A stretch of DNA of 64,000 nt from Klebsiella pneumoniae (GTDB lineage: Bacteria > Myxococcota_A > UBA796 > SXON01): assembly GCA_945861635.1 (NCBI GenBank), contig CAMAWH010000004.1:1-64000 (forward strand), in the 5' to 3' direction. A program made the translations under genes and the position numbers. Below, piece after piece: positions 1 to 7,709 of the stretch; within the stretch, counting starts at the first letter, position 1, and the number at the start of each line of letters is the position of its first letter. The notes under the pieces are model-generated. The model was not told the DNA's origin and ran no database searches. It worked only from the letters and a program-made list of their open reading frames with translations.

Positions 1-344
1 TCGCCTTTGAGAGCAATAACCCACAATTGCGCGCCTTCCTCGCGAACGATGGACTTTGGGGGATTGATGCGCAGGAATGCTCCATCTTGGGCCACGAACA
101 TGGCGGCTGGATTCGAGCCCCGCAGATTATCAACCAGGTCCAACAATTCAGGCATTGATGCCTTAGAATCAGTGGTACGGTGAAAGCTATCGATCAGGCG
201 AGCACCGAGTTTCACCGTGATGTATTCCGCCTCTTCGCGCGGCGTCTGCGACCGTCCATGGATAATCAGCGGGTCGTACGAATGAAATTGACCGCCAACC
301 CACGCGACACGACCGCTTCTGCGTAGATGCTTGGCATGGCGCCC
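1..344 (-). CDS. Partial gene of unknown function, runs off the window edge
   Basis: The minus strand is open from the stop at 345-347 to the window edge, and its translation reads like real protein: it includes PLIIHGRSQTPREEAEY, VKLGARLIDSFHRTTD and GAQLWVIALKG. Codon use is less GC-biased than in the neighbours. No ATG, GTG or TTG lies in this frame. An ATG at 337-335 with GAGGG 5 nt upstream begins MPSIYAEAVVSR in another frame, which would join the long frame by a one-base shift near 310-320. So either the start is damaged by a frameshift or sequence error, or this is a gene remnant. It lies inside the putative integrative element next to the recombinase. I do not recognise the family. 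Confidence 0.45.
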
Positions 345-632
345 TCAAAGCCGGGGGTGGGTTCTCATGGAGAGCCGAAATAGCGCCCTCTGGACATGGA
401 GAATGGCGAGTATGCGACCTCGATACACCGCACCAGCATAGCGGTAGCCGAGTGGCGCCGAAAGAGCGAAAGTGCTTCCGGCGCGTTTCACAACGATCGG
501 CGATCGACCATCCCCGCGTGGAAGGAGCTGTTCGAGCGCGTCCGGGCCCGCTGAAGTGGGAGCCGAATCTGGGATACCGGGCGTCTGTGACGGTTAAAAC
601 GACTGGGCCGGGACCGTTGACATCCTGCCCAA
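345..632. other. Intergenic stretch, nothing supported
   Basis: About 290 bases between the partial gene and the 3' end of the recombinase gene. Open frames exist on both strands, but none has a convincing start, ribosome binding site or recognisable protein signature. I see no tRNA, hairpin with T-run, or copy of the tRNA 3' end that would mark a second attachment site. Confidence 0.4.
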
Positions 633-1994
633 TCAGCGAGAATCAAACCCACCAAACGCCCGCGCCGTCTGCTCCTGCGACACTCGCTCGTACGCGTCTT
701 CCAGCACCGTGCTCACACGCGAGTGGCGGAGCATCTTCTTCGTATGCGCCCGGTCGATCCCCGTCTCCGCCGCGATCGTCGCGAAGGAGTGCCGCGCAAC
801 GTAGGGAAACAGGTGCCGGGACCGCCCGGCGTTGAGGCCCGAACGCTCCGCCGCCGTGTTGAAGGCCTTTTTCGGATAGTCCGGGAACGCGCCACCGCCA
901 CGCGAGCGTTCAAAGGCGACGCCCTCGCGCGGCTCTCCCAGCTGTTGCCACCAGGCATGAAGTTCCCTGAAGGTGAGCGGCGTAAGCGGCACCGTCGCAA
1001 GCGCGAGCTTATTTTTCGTGCCACGCACGCCGAGAGTGCGCTTCTTCCAGTCCACGTCCTCCCAGCGCACGCGGAGCACCTCCCCCGGGCGAAGGCCCTG
1101 TCCGAAATGCGTGGCGAAGAGCGCGCGATGCACGGGCGTTGGCGCGGCCGCCAGAAACCTCGACACCTCCGCGAGGCAGAGCGGTTCCGGCTCCGGTAAG
1201 CTGGTGGCTGTCGAGCCAGCAATCGGGCGGAAGTCGTGGACTTTCTCGACCCAGCCCAGAGCCGCCGCGTGGGTGATCGCGCATCGGTAGGCAGTCTGCG
1301 CGAGCGCTTTGCTGCGCCCGCCCTGATGTAGGCCGCTCAGGAAATAGTTCCACTTGTCGCGATCGAGATCGCAGAGTCGAACTCCGCCTAGCGCCGGAAG
1401 GATCTGGCGGTCCCACCACCAGAACTCCCGCTTCCAGGTGGCCGCCTTCTCTTCACGAATCGGCCCCCAGATGTCTGCGACGTAGTCGCGCAATGCCATC
1501 GCGCCTTGAGGGTGACGGGGAGCACGGGCGGAATTCGACGCAGTCAACCGCGCGGTATCGGAGAGCATGGGCTCGTGCTGTCTCGCGCCAAAATCAGCGT
1601 TGATAGACGGATCAGGCCACCCGTCCATCGACGGCTTCCGCAACGAGAAGGGTCCCGGGGGCGAGGTGTCGAGCACGGCATGAGCTTGGATGCTCGCGCT
1701 CATCGCCGGCTCCATCGTTCCGCGTACGAAAACGAGGGGCTCAAGGGCCGGACCGATCAGCGCCTGACGAATCGCCGCCTTTTCGTCGGCTGCCGCCAGC
1801 ACCGCACAGATCACGCGCTCCTTCCACTGACCGAGGGGATCGCCAGCCCGCAATCGCGCGGTCAACTCCGCTGTGGCCGGTGAGTCCGGTAGAAATCCCA
1901 CGGTGACGCACCGCCGATGTTTGCGCTGGTCGGTGTAAACGGCGCTGTAGTAATGCCCCTTGCTTCGGGGCTGGCGTTGTACGGTCCAAGGCAT
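633..1994 (-). CDS. Tyrosine recombinase / phage-type integrase
   Basis: A 453-aa protein of the lambda-integrase superfamily, which cuts and rejoins DNA through a tyrosine nucleophile. Box I is seen as GQGLRPGEVLRVRWEDVDW, followed by the beta-hairpin lysine region TKNKLALATVPLT. Box II reads PYVARHSFATIAAETGID, with Arg near residue 401 and Tyr where the usual His-x-x-Arg has His. Next come LRHSRVST (His near 424) and the nucleophile in EDAYER (Tyr near 435), 18 residues from the C-terminus. The N-terminal third is less conserved and should hold the core-binding domain. The gene's 5' end faces tRNA-Asn 124 bp away, the usual arrangement for a tRNA-targeting integrative element whose body lies to the left of the window. 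The His-to-Tyr position is unusual but occurs in diverged families. Confidence 0.9.
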   Translation of the reverse strand: MPWTVQRQPRSKGHYYSAVYTDQRKHRRCVTVGFLPDSPATAELTARLRAGDPLGQWKERVICAVLAAADEKAAIRQALIGPALEPLVFVRGTMEPAMSASIQAHAVLDTSPPGPFSLRKPSMDGWPDPSINADFGARQHEPMLSDTARLTASNSARAPRHPQGAMALRDYVADIWGPIREEKAATWKREFWWWDRQILPALGGVRLCDLDRDKWNYFLSGLHQGGRSKALAQTAYRCAITHAAALGWVEKVHDFRPIAGSTATSLPEPEPLCLAEVSRFLAAAPTPVHRALFATHFGQGLRPGEVLRVRWEDVDWKKRTLGVRGTKNKLALATVPLTPLTFRELHAWWQQLGEPREGVAFERSRGGGAFPDYPKKAFNTAAERSGLNAGRSRHLFPYVARHSFATIAAETGIDRAHTKKMLRHSRVSTVLEDAYERVSQEQTARAFGGFDSR

Positions 1995-2078
1995 GTTTCG
2001 CTCCTTCCGCCCACGGTGGTGGACGAAGGCAGCGTGCCCGCGATCGGGGGCGATGTCTACCCCGGCTGCTTTATGAGT

Positions 2079-2105
2079 GTTTTACCGTTTTGATTCGCGT
2101 AAAAC
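2079..2105. repeat. 7-bp inverted repeat between integrase and tRNA
   Basis: GTTTTAC and GTAAAAC form a perfect inverted repeat separated by 13 bp. It sits between the integrase start (1994) and the tRNA-Asn 3' end (2118). Position and spacing suit a recombinase or excisionase binding site at the attachment locus, but the function is inferred from location only. Confidence 0.35.
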
Positions 2106-2117
2106 CGAGGTTCTAAG

Positions 2118-2194
2118 TGGCTCCCGCTCCCTGACTTGAACAGGGGACCCTCTGATTAACAGTCAGATGCTCTAACCAACTGAGCTAAGCGGGA
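2118..2194 (-). tRNA. tRNA-Asn (GTT)
   Basis: A complete cloverleaf folds on the minus strand. The acceptor stem is TCCCGCT/AGCGGGA, the D-arm contains AGCTCAGTTGGTTAGAGC, the anticodon loop is CTGTTAA with GTT at 34-36, the T-arm contains GTTCAAG, and the discriminator is G with an encoded CCA. The gene is intact. Its 3' end points at the integrase, so the last 15-20 bp are the likely attB/attL core. Confidence 0.95.
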
Positions 2195-2204
2195 ATGCGC
2201 GCTC

Positions 2205-2233
2205 CTTCTACTCACCCCTCTCCCCGTCGTCAA
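2205..2233 (-). promoter_or_regulatory. Sigma-70-type promoter of tRNA-Asn
   Basis: On the minus strand TTGACG (2233-2228) and TAGAAG (2210-2205) are separated by exactly 17 bp. The -10 ends 10 nt before the mature tRNA 5' end. The same two hexamers with the same spacing precede tRNA-Leu at 52995-53023, which supports both calls. Confidence 0.65.
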
Positions 2234-2241
2234 GCCCATCC

Positions 2242-2592
2242 ATGGACCGCACCCGACTCGACACCTGGCTATGGGCGGCTCGCCTATATAAAACACGATC
2301 CATGGCGAAAATCGCTTGCGATGCCGGTCACGTCCGCCTCAACGACGCGCCCGCAAAACCCGCCCACAACGTCAAACCGACCGACCTGATTCGCGCGAGA
2401 GCGCCCTCCGGTTTGCGCCTCCTTCGCGTCGTCGCCCTGTCCGACACGCGCGGCCCGCCTGCCGCCGCCCGCGCACTATTCGAGGATCTAACCCCCGTCA
2501 CGCCCCCGTCTCCGGAGCCCGCGCGCGATCGCGGCGCCGGTCGTCCCACCAAGCGCGAGAGGCGCGAAACCCTCCGCCTCCGGGGCGAGTGA
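2242..2592 (+). CDS. hslR: S4-domain RNA-binding protein, HSP15 family
   Basis: A 116-aa protein. In E. coli, Hsp15 binds 50S subunits that carry nascent peptidyl-tRNA after premature dissociation and helps recycle them; a cytoplasmic role is expected. Residues 1-60 form the S4 domain: RLDTWLWAARLYKTRSMAK, then VRLNDAPAKPAHNVKPTD. The middle holds the family's LSDTRGPPAAARALFED segment. The C-terminus carries the basic GRPTKRERRETLRL tail typical of the family. Length is close to the usual 110-135 aa. The ATG at 2242 immediately precedes the S4 domain. The gene stands alone, divergent from tRNA-Asn, whose promoter overlaps the region just upstream. Confidence 0.88.
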   Translation: MDRTRLDTWLWAARLYKTRSMAKIACDAGHVRLNDAPAKPAHNVKPTDLIRARAPSGLRLLRVVALSDTRGPPAAARALFEDLTPVTPPSPEPARDRGAGRPTKRERRETLRLRGE

Positions 2593-2646
2593 CGCTCGCT
2601 GCGACAGGCTTCCCAGCTTTGCCCATCGTCGTTCGCTCGTCTCGGC

Positions 2647-3873
2647 TCACCGCCGCCGTCGGACCAGCAACCCGCCAAGCAGTAAGCTCGGCAGCAGCCC
2701 GCCCGCGCCGCCCCCCGTGGCGCACCCGCAGTCGTCGACTTTCACCTTCCCACCCGTATCATTCGCGTCGGCATCCGCGTCGCTGTCGCTGTCGGTGTCG
2801 GTATCCGCGTCCGTATCGGTGTCGGCATCACCGCTATCCCCACCGCCGCTGTCGATTATGCCCGTGTCGATGGCTTCGTCCATGCAGCCTCGCCCGCCGG
2901 GCGCACCCGATGTATCACCAGAATGGGCGTATCCAATGGCTTTTAGCCCTGTTGATGCATCCGTCTTGGAGTACCACAGGTCCAGTCCGTCCGCGCCCAA
3001 CGGCAACACATCCCAATGATTCAGGCTGCTGTAGTCCAGCGTTCCCTCCGTCAGCACGGTATCGCTCACCACGGCCCAGGTCAGCCCGTCGGCGGACGTC
3101 GCGATGGCCAGGCTGCGCTTGTTGTCGATGTCATCTCCGCCGAAGGTCATCGCGAAGGGCGTCGCAGCCCCCGACGAGCACGTCAGCGCTGGGCCAAACA
3201 CCCAGGTTGCTGCCCACGATCCCACGGTTGCGTGGTCAACGACCGCAGCCGCCTCGATGTTCCAATCGCCGCCATGCCCGAGGTCCCGCCAAGCGACCAT
3301 CAGGTTGGGATTCTGCGCGTACACCACGATGAGCACGCCGTCCTGCATCGTTACACTCGCGAGTCCCTGACCTGCAACACCGGGAACGGCAGGATCCGAC
3401 TGCACGGTCCAGTGGATGTTGTCCGGGCTGGACGCATAGGCAAGGCCGCCGGGCTGGGTCTGGCCGTTCGACGCCTTTTCCTTGGCTTGCGAGAAGATCA
3501 TGTGCCACGTCGTGCCGTCGAACACCACGGCAGGTTGGCCGACCGTGCACTTCCGATTGCTGCCCGCGATTTCGTTCGCCGGCTCCATGACCGGATCGGC
3601 ATCCACGGTCCACACTTTTCCGTCGGGAGAAGTCGCTCGGCCGATGGTGTAGTAGGCGTTGCAATCCGCCGGAATATCAGCCGCAAGCACGGGGGATTCG
3701 AAAAACATGACGTATTGCGCGTTCACGGAATCCCACTCGACGGTGGGCGCGCCGACGCCGCCGACGAAGTTTCCGGTTGCGGGGGCCGACAGCACGAAGC
3801 CGCCGTCGTCATAGGCGGGAGCGGCGTGCGCCACCGAGGAGATCGAGGCGAGCGAGAGGACGATCAGTTGCAT
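2647..3873 (-). CDS. Secreted beta-propeller-like protein with MYXO-CTERM-like tail
   Basis: A 408-aa exported protein. Residues 1-18 are a signal peptide ending ...SSVAHA. The body has repeated Asp/Gly/Trp-rich beta-strand units (GAPTVEWDSVNAQYVMFFES, TSPDGKVW, GLAYASSPDNIHW, ATSADGLTW), resembling five-bladed GH43-like or BNR propellers. I see no catalytic triad clear enough to claim a glycosidase. Residues about 340-375 are an Asp/Thr/Ser/Ala stalk. The end has CGCATGGGAG, a hydrophobic stretch and RRRR, the pattern of MYXO-CTERM surface-sorting tails. It shares style with 4365-5456, its upstream neighbour in the same direction, so both may be distant paralogues. Substrate unknown. Confidence 0.7.
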   Translation of the reverse strand: MQLIVLSLASISSVAHAAPAYDDGGFVLSAPATGNFVGGVGAPTVEWDSVNAQYVMFFESPVLAADIPADCNAYYTIGRATSPDGKVWTVDADPVMEPANEIAGSNRKCTVGQPAVVFDGTTWHMIFSQAKEKASNGQTQPGGLAYASSPDNIHWTVQSDPAVPGVAGQGLASVTMQDGVLIVVYAQNPNLMVAWRDLGHGGDWNIEAAAVVDHATVGSWAATWVFGPALTCSSGAATPFAMTFGGDDIDNKRSLAIATSADGLTWAVVSDTVLTEGTLDYSSLNHWDVLPLGADGLDLWYSKTDASTGLKAIGYAHSGDTSGAPGGRGCMDEAIDTGIIDSGGGDSGDADTDTDADTDTDSDSDADADANDTGGKVKVDDCGCATGGGAGGLLPSLLLGGLLVRRRR

Positions 3874-3953
3874 GGTTCACCACCTACGTCGATTGTGGCC
3901 GACCGCCGGGCGTGGTGCCAAAAGAATTTGTAAAGGCCTGCGTCGCCCTCATA

Positions 3954-4280
3954 AAATAACTGACGCATTCGGCCGCCGTCGCATCCACGACGGTGCACGC
4001 CACGATTGTGATGCCGGGGCTGGCGCCTGCCGGGCGACCGATCGTCCGGGGTTCGCAATTGCCCATCAAGCCCCCCGGTCGGCACCGCCGATGAGGGACG
4101 TTCACCTTCGGGTGATGTGCGCCGTCGAGTGCACTGGGCATTCGCTCCGCGAATGCGCTTTTTCGGCCACACCGACGCGCCGCACGCCTCACGCCGCACG
4201 CGGGACAGTGATCGAGCGAGCTGCTGCGGCGAAGCCGGCTGAACGGGCGATATGGCGGTCATGTGGCGAATTCGGCTGGC
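3954..4280. repeat. Dispersed intergenic repeat, copy A
   Basis: This intergenic stretch shares several blocks with 6644-7515. Block 1 is 37 identical bases at 3954-3990 versus 7479-7515. Block 1b is 4006-4036 versus 6657-6687, diverged. Block 2 is TCGCAATTGCCCATCAAG at 4053 and 6884. Block 3 is 41 identical bases at 4129-4169 versus 7064-7104. Blocks 4 and 5 follow near 4192 and 4259. Copy A runs 1-1b-2-3-4-5, whereas copy B runs 1b-2-3-4-5-1, a circular permutation. I see no coding potential in it. It fills the gap between two secreted-protein genes. Confidence 0.7.
4138..4163 (+). terminator. Terminator-like hairpin inside repeat copy A
   Basis: GCATTCGC-TCC-GCGAATGC is a perfect 8-bp stem with a 3-nt loop, followed after GC by TTTTT. 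It has the form of an intrinsic terminator for the plus strand, yet no plus-strand gene precedes it. It is conserved in the other repeat copy (7073-7098), so it may be a structural part of the repeat. Confidence 0.4.
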
Positions 4281-4364
4281 TGGACCCTTCAGGTTGGCCT
4301 CCGTGCTCGCTGCGGGCGGATATTTCGCCGGTACGCGGTGTTTCACGTTGCAGCCGACACCCTC

Positions 4365-5456
4365 TCAGTCACCGCCGCCCGAATCCGCCCCCGAATCCGC
4401 CCACGTGTCTCCCGAGTACCCGTCTTGCCAGTAGTGGTAGTAGACAAACCACCCGCCGGAAGGGTCCGGCCAAAACGACAGGGCTTCCACCGTCCACGCT
4501 TCAATCGCAATGCCGTCCGGCGTCCAGGTCGCCCCGTCATCGCGACTGAGCCACACGTCGATCGGTCCACCGTGCGCTGCACTGTTGAAGAAGAGCTTCC
4601 ACGCTCCATCCGGAAGCCGCAAGAACTTCGGAGCGAAACCCGGCGGGTCATCCAACTCCTCGAACGCAAACGTTGCGCCGCCATCGGTCGAATACCCCCA
4701 GTCCATGCCGGTGCAGGCCAGCCAACATTCCGTCGCAGTCACACACATCACACTTGGGTCTGCGTTGGGTCCCTCGGCGGCAATACCGATCTGTTCCCAA
4801 TGGATCAGGTCGCTGCTCTCCGCGTAGTACAGCGTTTGGGGCGTGTCATCCTCCACGGACCCGGTTACCACGAGCGTCTCCACCGGTGTACCCACATAAT
4901 AGAGGCGAAACCTCCCATCTGTCAGCGCATGAACCTCGGGATCGACGACCCTTCCCTGCGTGATTCCCTCGATGACGAACTCCGTGCTCTTGGTGAAGCT
5001 CACGCCGTCCGACGAGCTTGCCATGTTGATGGCGCCGTACCCAAGTAGACCATGCGTGGTCATCCAGTCCGAGTGTGTAGTCGCCACTTCCTTTGCCAAT
5101 TCCACGGAACCTTCCACAAAGTATACATAGATCATCCCATCCGGGCCCCGGATCACGTCGGGAACGGCGGCTTCAGTGAAGATTCTGGTCGCATCCGTAA
5201 CGTCGAAGGTCCGCGCGTCATCGGTGTGGTCGACGAAAAGATCCTCATGCCACGGCCCCGCGCCAAGCGTGTGTACATCGAGGAAGTCCAGGTACCACTG
5301 GATCTGGCATTCGTCCGCGGTCCCCTGCATGACCGCGGAGAGCGTATCGGCCTGTCCATCGACCTCAAGGGCAGACTCACATGCGGAAGGGTCGGCGCCT
5401 CCAGCCTTGTGAGTGGAGTCCGAGACGCAGGCGAGGTTGAGTAGGAGTAGGAGCAC
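4365..5456 (-). CDS. Secreted lipoprotein, beta-propeller-like
   Basis: A 363-aa lipoprotein. The very short signal MLLLLLNLAC places the lipobox cysteine at residue 10. The mature part has propeller-type units: IRGPDGMIYVYFVEGS, NMASSSDGVSF, LTDGRFRLYYVG, YYAESSDLIHWEQIG, GYSTDGGATFAF, WLSRDDGATW. Several are close to the Asp-box (SxDxGxTW) of sialidase/BNR folds. The C-terminus is a short Ser/Gly/Asp tail (DTWADSGADSGGGD). No catalytic residues can be assigned. It is upstream of and co-oriented with 2647-3873, separated by repeat copy A. Expected location is the outer membrane surface or periplasm. Confidence 0.7.
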   Translation of the reverse strand: MLLLLLNLACVSDSTHKAGGADPSACESALEVDGQADTLSAVMQGTADECQIQWYLDFLDVHTLGAGPWHEDLFVDHTDDARTFDVTDATRIFTEAAVPDVIRGPDGMIYVYFVEGSVELAKEVATTHSDWMTTHGLLGYGAINMASSSDGVSFTKSTEFVIEGITQGRVVDPEVHALTDGRFRLYYVGTPVETLVVTGSVEDDTPQTLYYAESSDLIHWEQIGIAAEGPNADPSVMCVTATECWLACTGMDWGYSTDGGATFAFEELDDPPGFAPKFLRLPDGAWKLFFNSAAHGGPIDVWLSRDDGATWTPDGIAIEAWTVEALSFWPDPSGGWFVYYHYWQDGYSGDTWADSGADSGGGD

Positions 5457-5536
5457 GTCCGCACTCTGGCGCGATAGACTGGAAACGTCAATCGAAGTCG
5501 CCGTCCACCCTCGCCGCGATTGCGATAGATCCCCCC

Positions 5537-5905
5537 GTGCCCAACGCCTACGACACCTACGCTGGCCTTCGCAAGTACGCGCTCACGCTCCCCGACACGT
5601 GGGAGGATTTTCCCTGGGGAGATCGCGTGATGAAGGTCGGCAAGAAGGTCTTCGTTTTCATGGGTCGCGAGTCCGAGTTGGAGTCCGGGCTGGGGTTCGC
5701 CGTGAAACTTCCGGCGTCTGGAGCGGAACTTCTCACGCGTCCCTACGCTCAGCCGACGGCGTACGGCCTCGGCAAAAGCGGGTGGGTGTCGCTGCGGTAC
5801 CCGGCTGATGCGTCGCCGGATCTCGCGGAGATTTGCGCGTGGGTCGAGGAGAGTTGGTCGGCCGTCGCCCCGAAACGCGCAGTCACGGCGTTCCGGAAGC
5901 GCTAG
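5537..5905 (+). CDS. MmcQ/YjbR family protein
   Basis: A 122-aa cytoplasmic protein of the YjbR (double-wing, CyaY-like) fold. Signature segments are LRKYALTLPDTWEDFPWGDRV near the N-terminus, then KVFVFMGRESE, GFAVKLP, a central YGLGKSGWVSLRYP and the C-terminal WVEESWSAVAPKR. Length matches the family (about 115-125 aa). Function is poorly defined; DNA binding has been proposed from the fold. It is followed after 14 nt by a co-oriented START-like gene, so the two are probably co-transcribed. Confidence 0.8.
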   Translation: MPNAYDTYAGLRKYALTLPDTWEDFPWGDRVMKVGKKVFVFMGRESELESGLGFAVKLPASGAELLTRPYAQPTAYGLGKSGWVSLRYPADASPDLAEICAWVEESWSAVAPKRAVTAFRKR

Positions 5906-5919
5906 CGTACCGATCGCCC

Positions 5920-6579
5920 ATGTTGCTTCTGCCGCTCTCCGCCCTTGCCCACGCCGTCGACTACGACGCATTCCGCGCGGCCCTTGCGCTGGAGGCCGGA
6001 TGGGAAACGCTGGGCACGAAAGCGATGGAAGGCGGCGGGGTTGCGTCGGTCCGGCACAAGGTGGTGGGCGGTCAGGACTGCCTGGAGGGGTCAACGACGG
6101 TGAATCTCCCCGCCGACGTGCTCCTGACCGTCGCGTCCGACGTTGCGAATCAGCCGAAATGGTCGAGCTTCTCGGTGAGTCGCGCCGTGCGCATGACCCC
6201 GGGCGCCGACGACTTCGACTACTACCAGCTCCTCGAAAATCCCTTTCCCATCCACGATCGCTACTGGTTTGTCCATGCCACGGTCGGCCGGCGAGGCGAA
6301 GATCGGGTGTTCACGTGGCAGGCCGTCGATGCGCGGGCGCGCTATCCCGCGCAGGTTGCGGCGCTTCTCGCCGATTTTCCGGATGCCGTGGAGACAGCCC
6401 TCAACGTCGGGGATTGGACCTTCACGCCCAGCACTGACGCAACGCATATCCGCTACCGCATCTGCACGGACGCCGGTGGAAGCATTCCGGCATGGGCCGG
6501 CGAGTACGCAGCGCGCAGCACGCTTCCCACCAACCTTTCCGACCTCGTGGCGGAGGCGTGGCGCCGGGTCGGCCGGTGA
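5920..6579 (+). CDS. Exported START/SRPBCC-domain protein
   Basis: A 219-aa protein. I start it at ATG 5920, which gives a short signal peptide, LLLPLSALAHAVD; the in-frame upstream start would run through the end of the preceding gene. The body matches a START-like lipid-binding fold: VRHKVVGGQDCLEGSTTVNL, then SDVANQPKWSSFSVSRAVRM, YYQLLENPFPIHDRYWFV and a C-terminal amphipathic helix, LPTNLSDLVAEAWRRVGR. Such domains bind hydrophobic ligands in a helix-grip pocket. A second SRPBCC protein in the window (36105-36605) is similar in design. Ligand and role unknown. Confidence 0.72.
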   Translation: MLLLPLSALAHAVDYDAFRAALALEAGWETLGTKAMEGGGVASVRHKVVGGQDCLEGSTTVNLPADVLLTVASDVANQPKWSSFSVSRAVRMTPGADDFDYYQLLENPFPIHDRYWFVHATVGRRGEDRVFTWQAVDARARYPAQVAALLADFPDAVETALNVGDWTFTPSTDATHIRYRICTDAGGSIPAWAGEYAARSTLPTNLSDLVAEAWRRVGR

Positions 6580-7072
6580 TGGGCGCCGATGCGCCAGAGG
6601 GCGCCCGACCGCGTCGGCGGGCGTGGTATCGCGTCGCTCGCCAACGCACGCCCCGGTTGTGATCCCATGGCTGGCGGCTGCCGGGCGAAACGGGGAGCGC
6701 CCGTCACGCTGCCCTCGCCGCCTGTTCGGCCCGCCACTCCCAGCCGTCCTCGTAGCGCAGACTCGCGCGGCAGCATGTCAGAGCCGCGAGGGCGTTGGCT
6801 CCGTTTGGCCATCGTCCCTCACGCTGCACGGCGCGTCAGCACCCGCCCGACGCAAGTCTGAGTCCGCACGGAACGTCTGGCGCTCGCAATTGCCCATCAA
6901 GCTCTTCGGTCTGGACCGCCGAATCGAGGGTGTCATCCTGCGGTCTCGTCGGCCTGCTCCTGCTCCTCTCCACGCCGTCTCGCGGCGACGCCGTTGCAGT
7001 CGGGTCGCTCGTCGTCGTCGCCGACGGTCAGGGTCTGTCAGCCTCGGGGACGTGCGCTTTCTTGTGCACTGG

Positions 7073-7098
7073 GCATTCGCTCCGCGAATGCGCTTTTT
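7073..7098 (+). terminator. Terminator-like hairpin inside repeat copy B
   Basis: Identical to the element at 4138-4163: an 8-bp perfect stem, TCC loop, then GC and five T. It lies about 490 bp downstream of the plus-strand START-domain gene, so it could end that transcript, but its conservation with the repeat suggests it travels with it. Confidence 0.4.
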
Positions 7099-7203
7099 CG
7101 GCCAAACCGACGCGCCGCGCGCCGCGCGCCGCACGCGGGACAGCGATCAAGCGAGCCGCTCCGGCGAAGCCAGCCGAACCTGCGAGATAACCTGCCATCT
7201 TCC

Positions 7204-7283
7204 GAGTTCAGCCGGAAAAGCCGGCCGAACTCCCGAGAGGATGGAGTATCCGCCGAGTTCAGCCGGAAAAGCCAGCCGAACTC
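7204..7283. repeat. Tandem REP-like hairpins
   Basis: Two 29-nt imperfect palindromes at 7204-7232 and 7255-7283, 51 bp apart. Each reads GAGTTCAGCCGG-AAAA- followed by a near-exact complement ending GAACTC. A half-site, GAATTCGGCTGG, follows at 7306. They look like REP elements: short extragenic palindromes in tandem. They are absent from repeat copy A. Confidence 0.6.
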
Positions 7284-7642
7284 GCGACATGGCTACTCAT
7301 GTGGTGAATTCGGCTGGCGGCACCGTCCAGGTTCGCCTCCGTGGGGGCCGGTCGTCCGGACGGGAGCCGGTTTGGGCGTCATCCGGCCCGGTGCGGCGGG
7401 AATCACAATCGCAGCGTGCCCCCCCAGCAGCGATCCACGATCGCTGCGTGACTGATCGCTCACATAGTCGCCGTCAAGAAATAACTGACGCATTCGGCCG
7501 CCGTCGCATCCACGATCGCTGCGTTGCTCGTCGCTCACAACCTGGCGTATGCTCGCTCCTCTCGCCTTGCGCTCGCGGCGCGCCGACGCCCTCGGTGCTG
7601 CCAGTTATTTCTGGACGGCTCCTAACTCCAGATCGCCCCCCT

Positions 7643-7670
7643 TTGCACTCCCACCCATCGATGGTACAAT
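7643..7670 (+). promoter_or_regulatory. Putative sigma-70 promoter of the eCIS-core gene
   Basis: TTGCAC (7643-7648) and TACAAT (7665-7670) with a 16-bp spacer lie about 40 nt upstream of the ATG at 7710, with GGAG at 7701-7704 as ribosome binding site. The hexamers fit the consensus well for so GC-rich a genome. Confidence 0.5.
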
Positions 7671-7709
7671 CGCGACCCGCGCGCGTTCCCCGCTGCGGTT
7701 GGAGTTTCC

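Larger units (their letters stand above)
6580..7642. repeat. Long intergenic region with repeat copy B
   Basis: More than 1 kb without a convincing gene. It holds copy B of the dispersed repeat: block 1b near 6644-6687, block 2 at 6884-6901, block 3 at 7064-7104, block 4 near 7129, block 5 near 7298-7319 and block 1 at 7479-7515. Between blocks 4 and 5 it carries two extra hairpin units absent from copy A. A 29-bp near-identical direct repeat (start CCACGATCGCTGCGT) occurs at 7435 and 7510. The mosaic nature explains the many short open frames seen on both strands, which I do not call. Confidence 0.65.

Noticed and set aside
452..835. Plus-strand frame near the integrase 3' end
   Set aside because: Partly antisense to the integrase, basic and low-complexity, no ribosome binding site.
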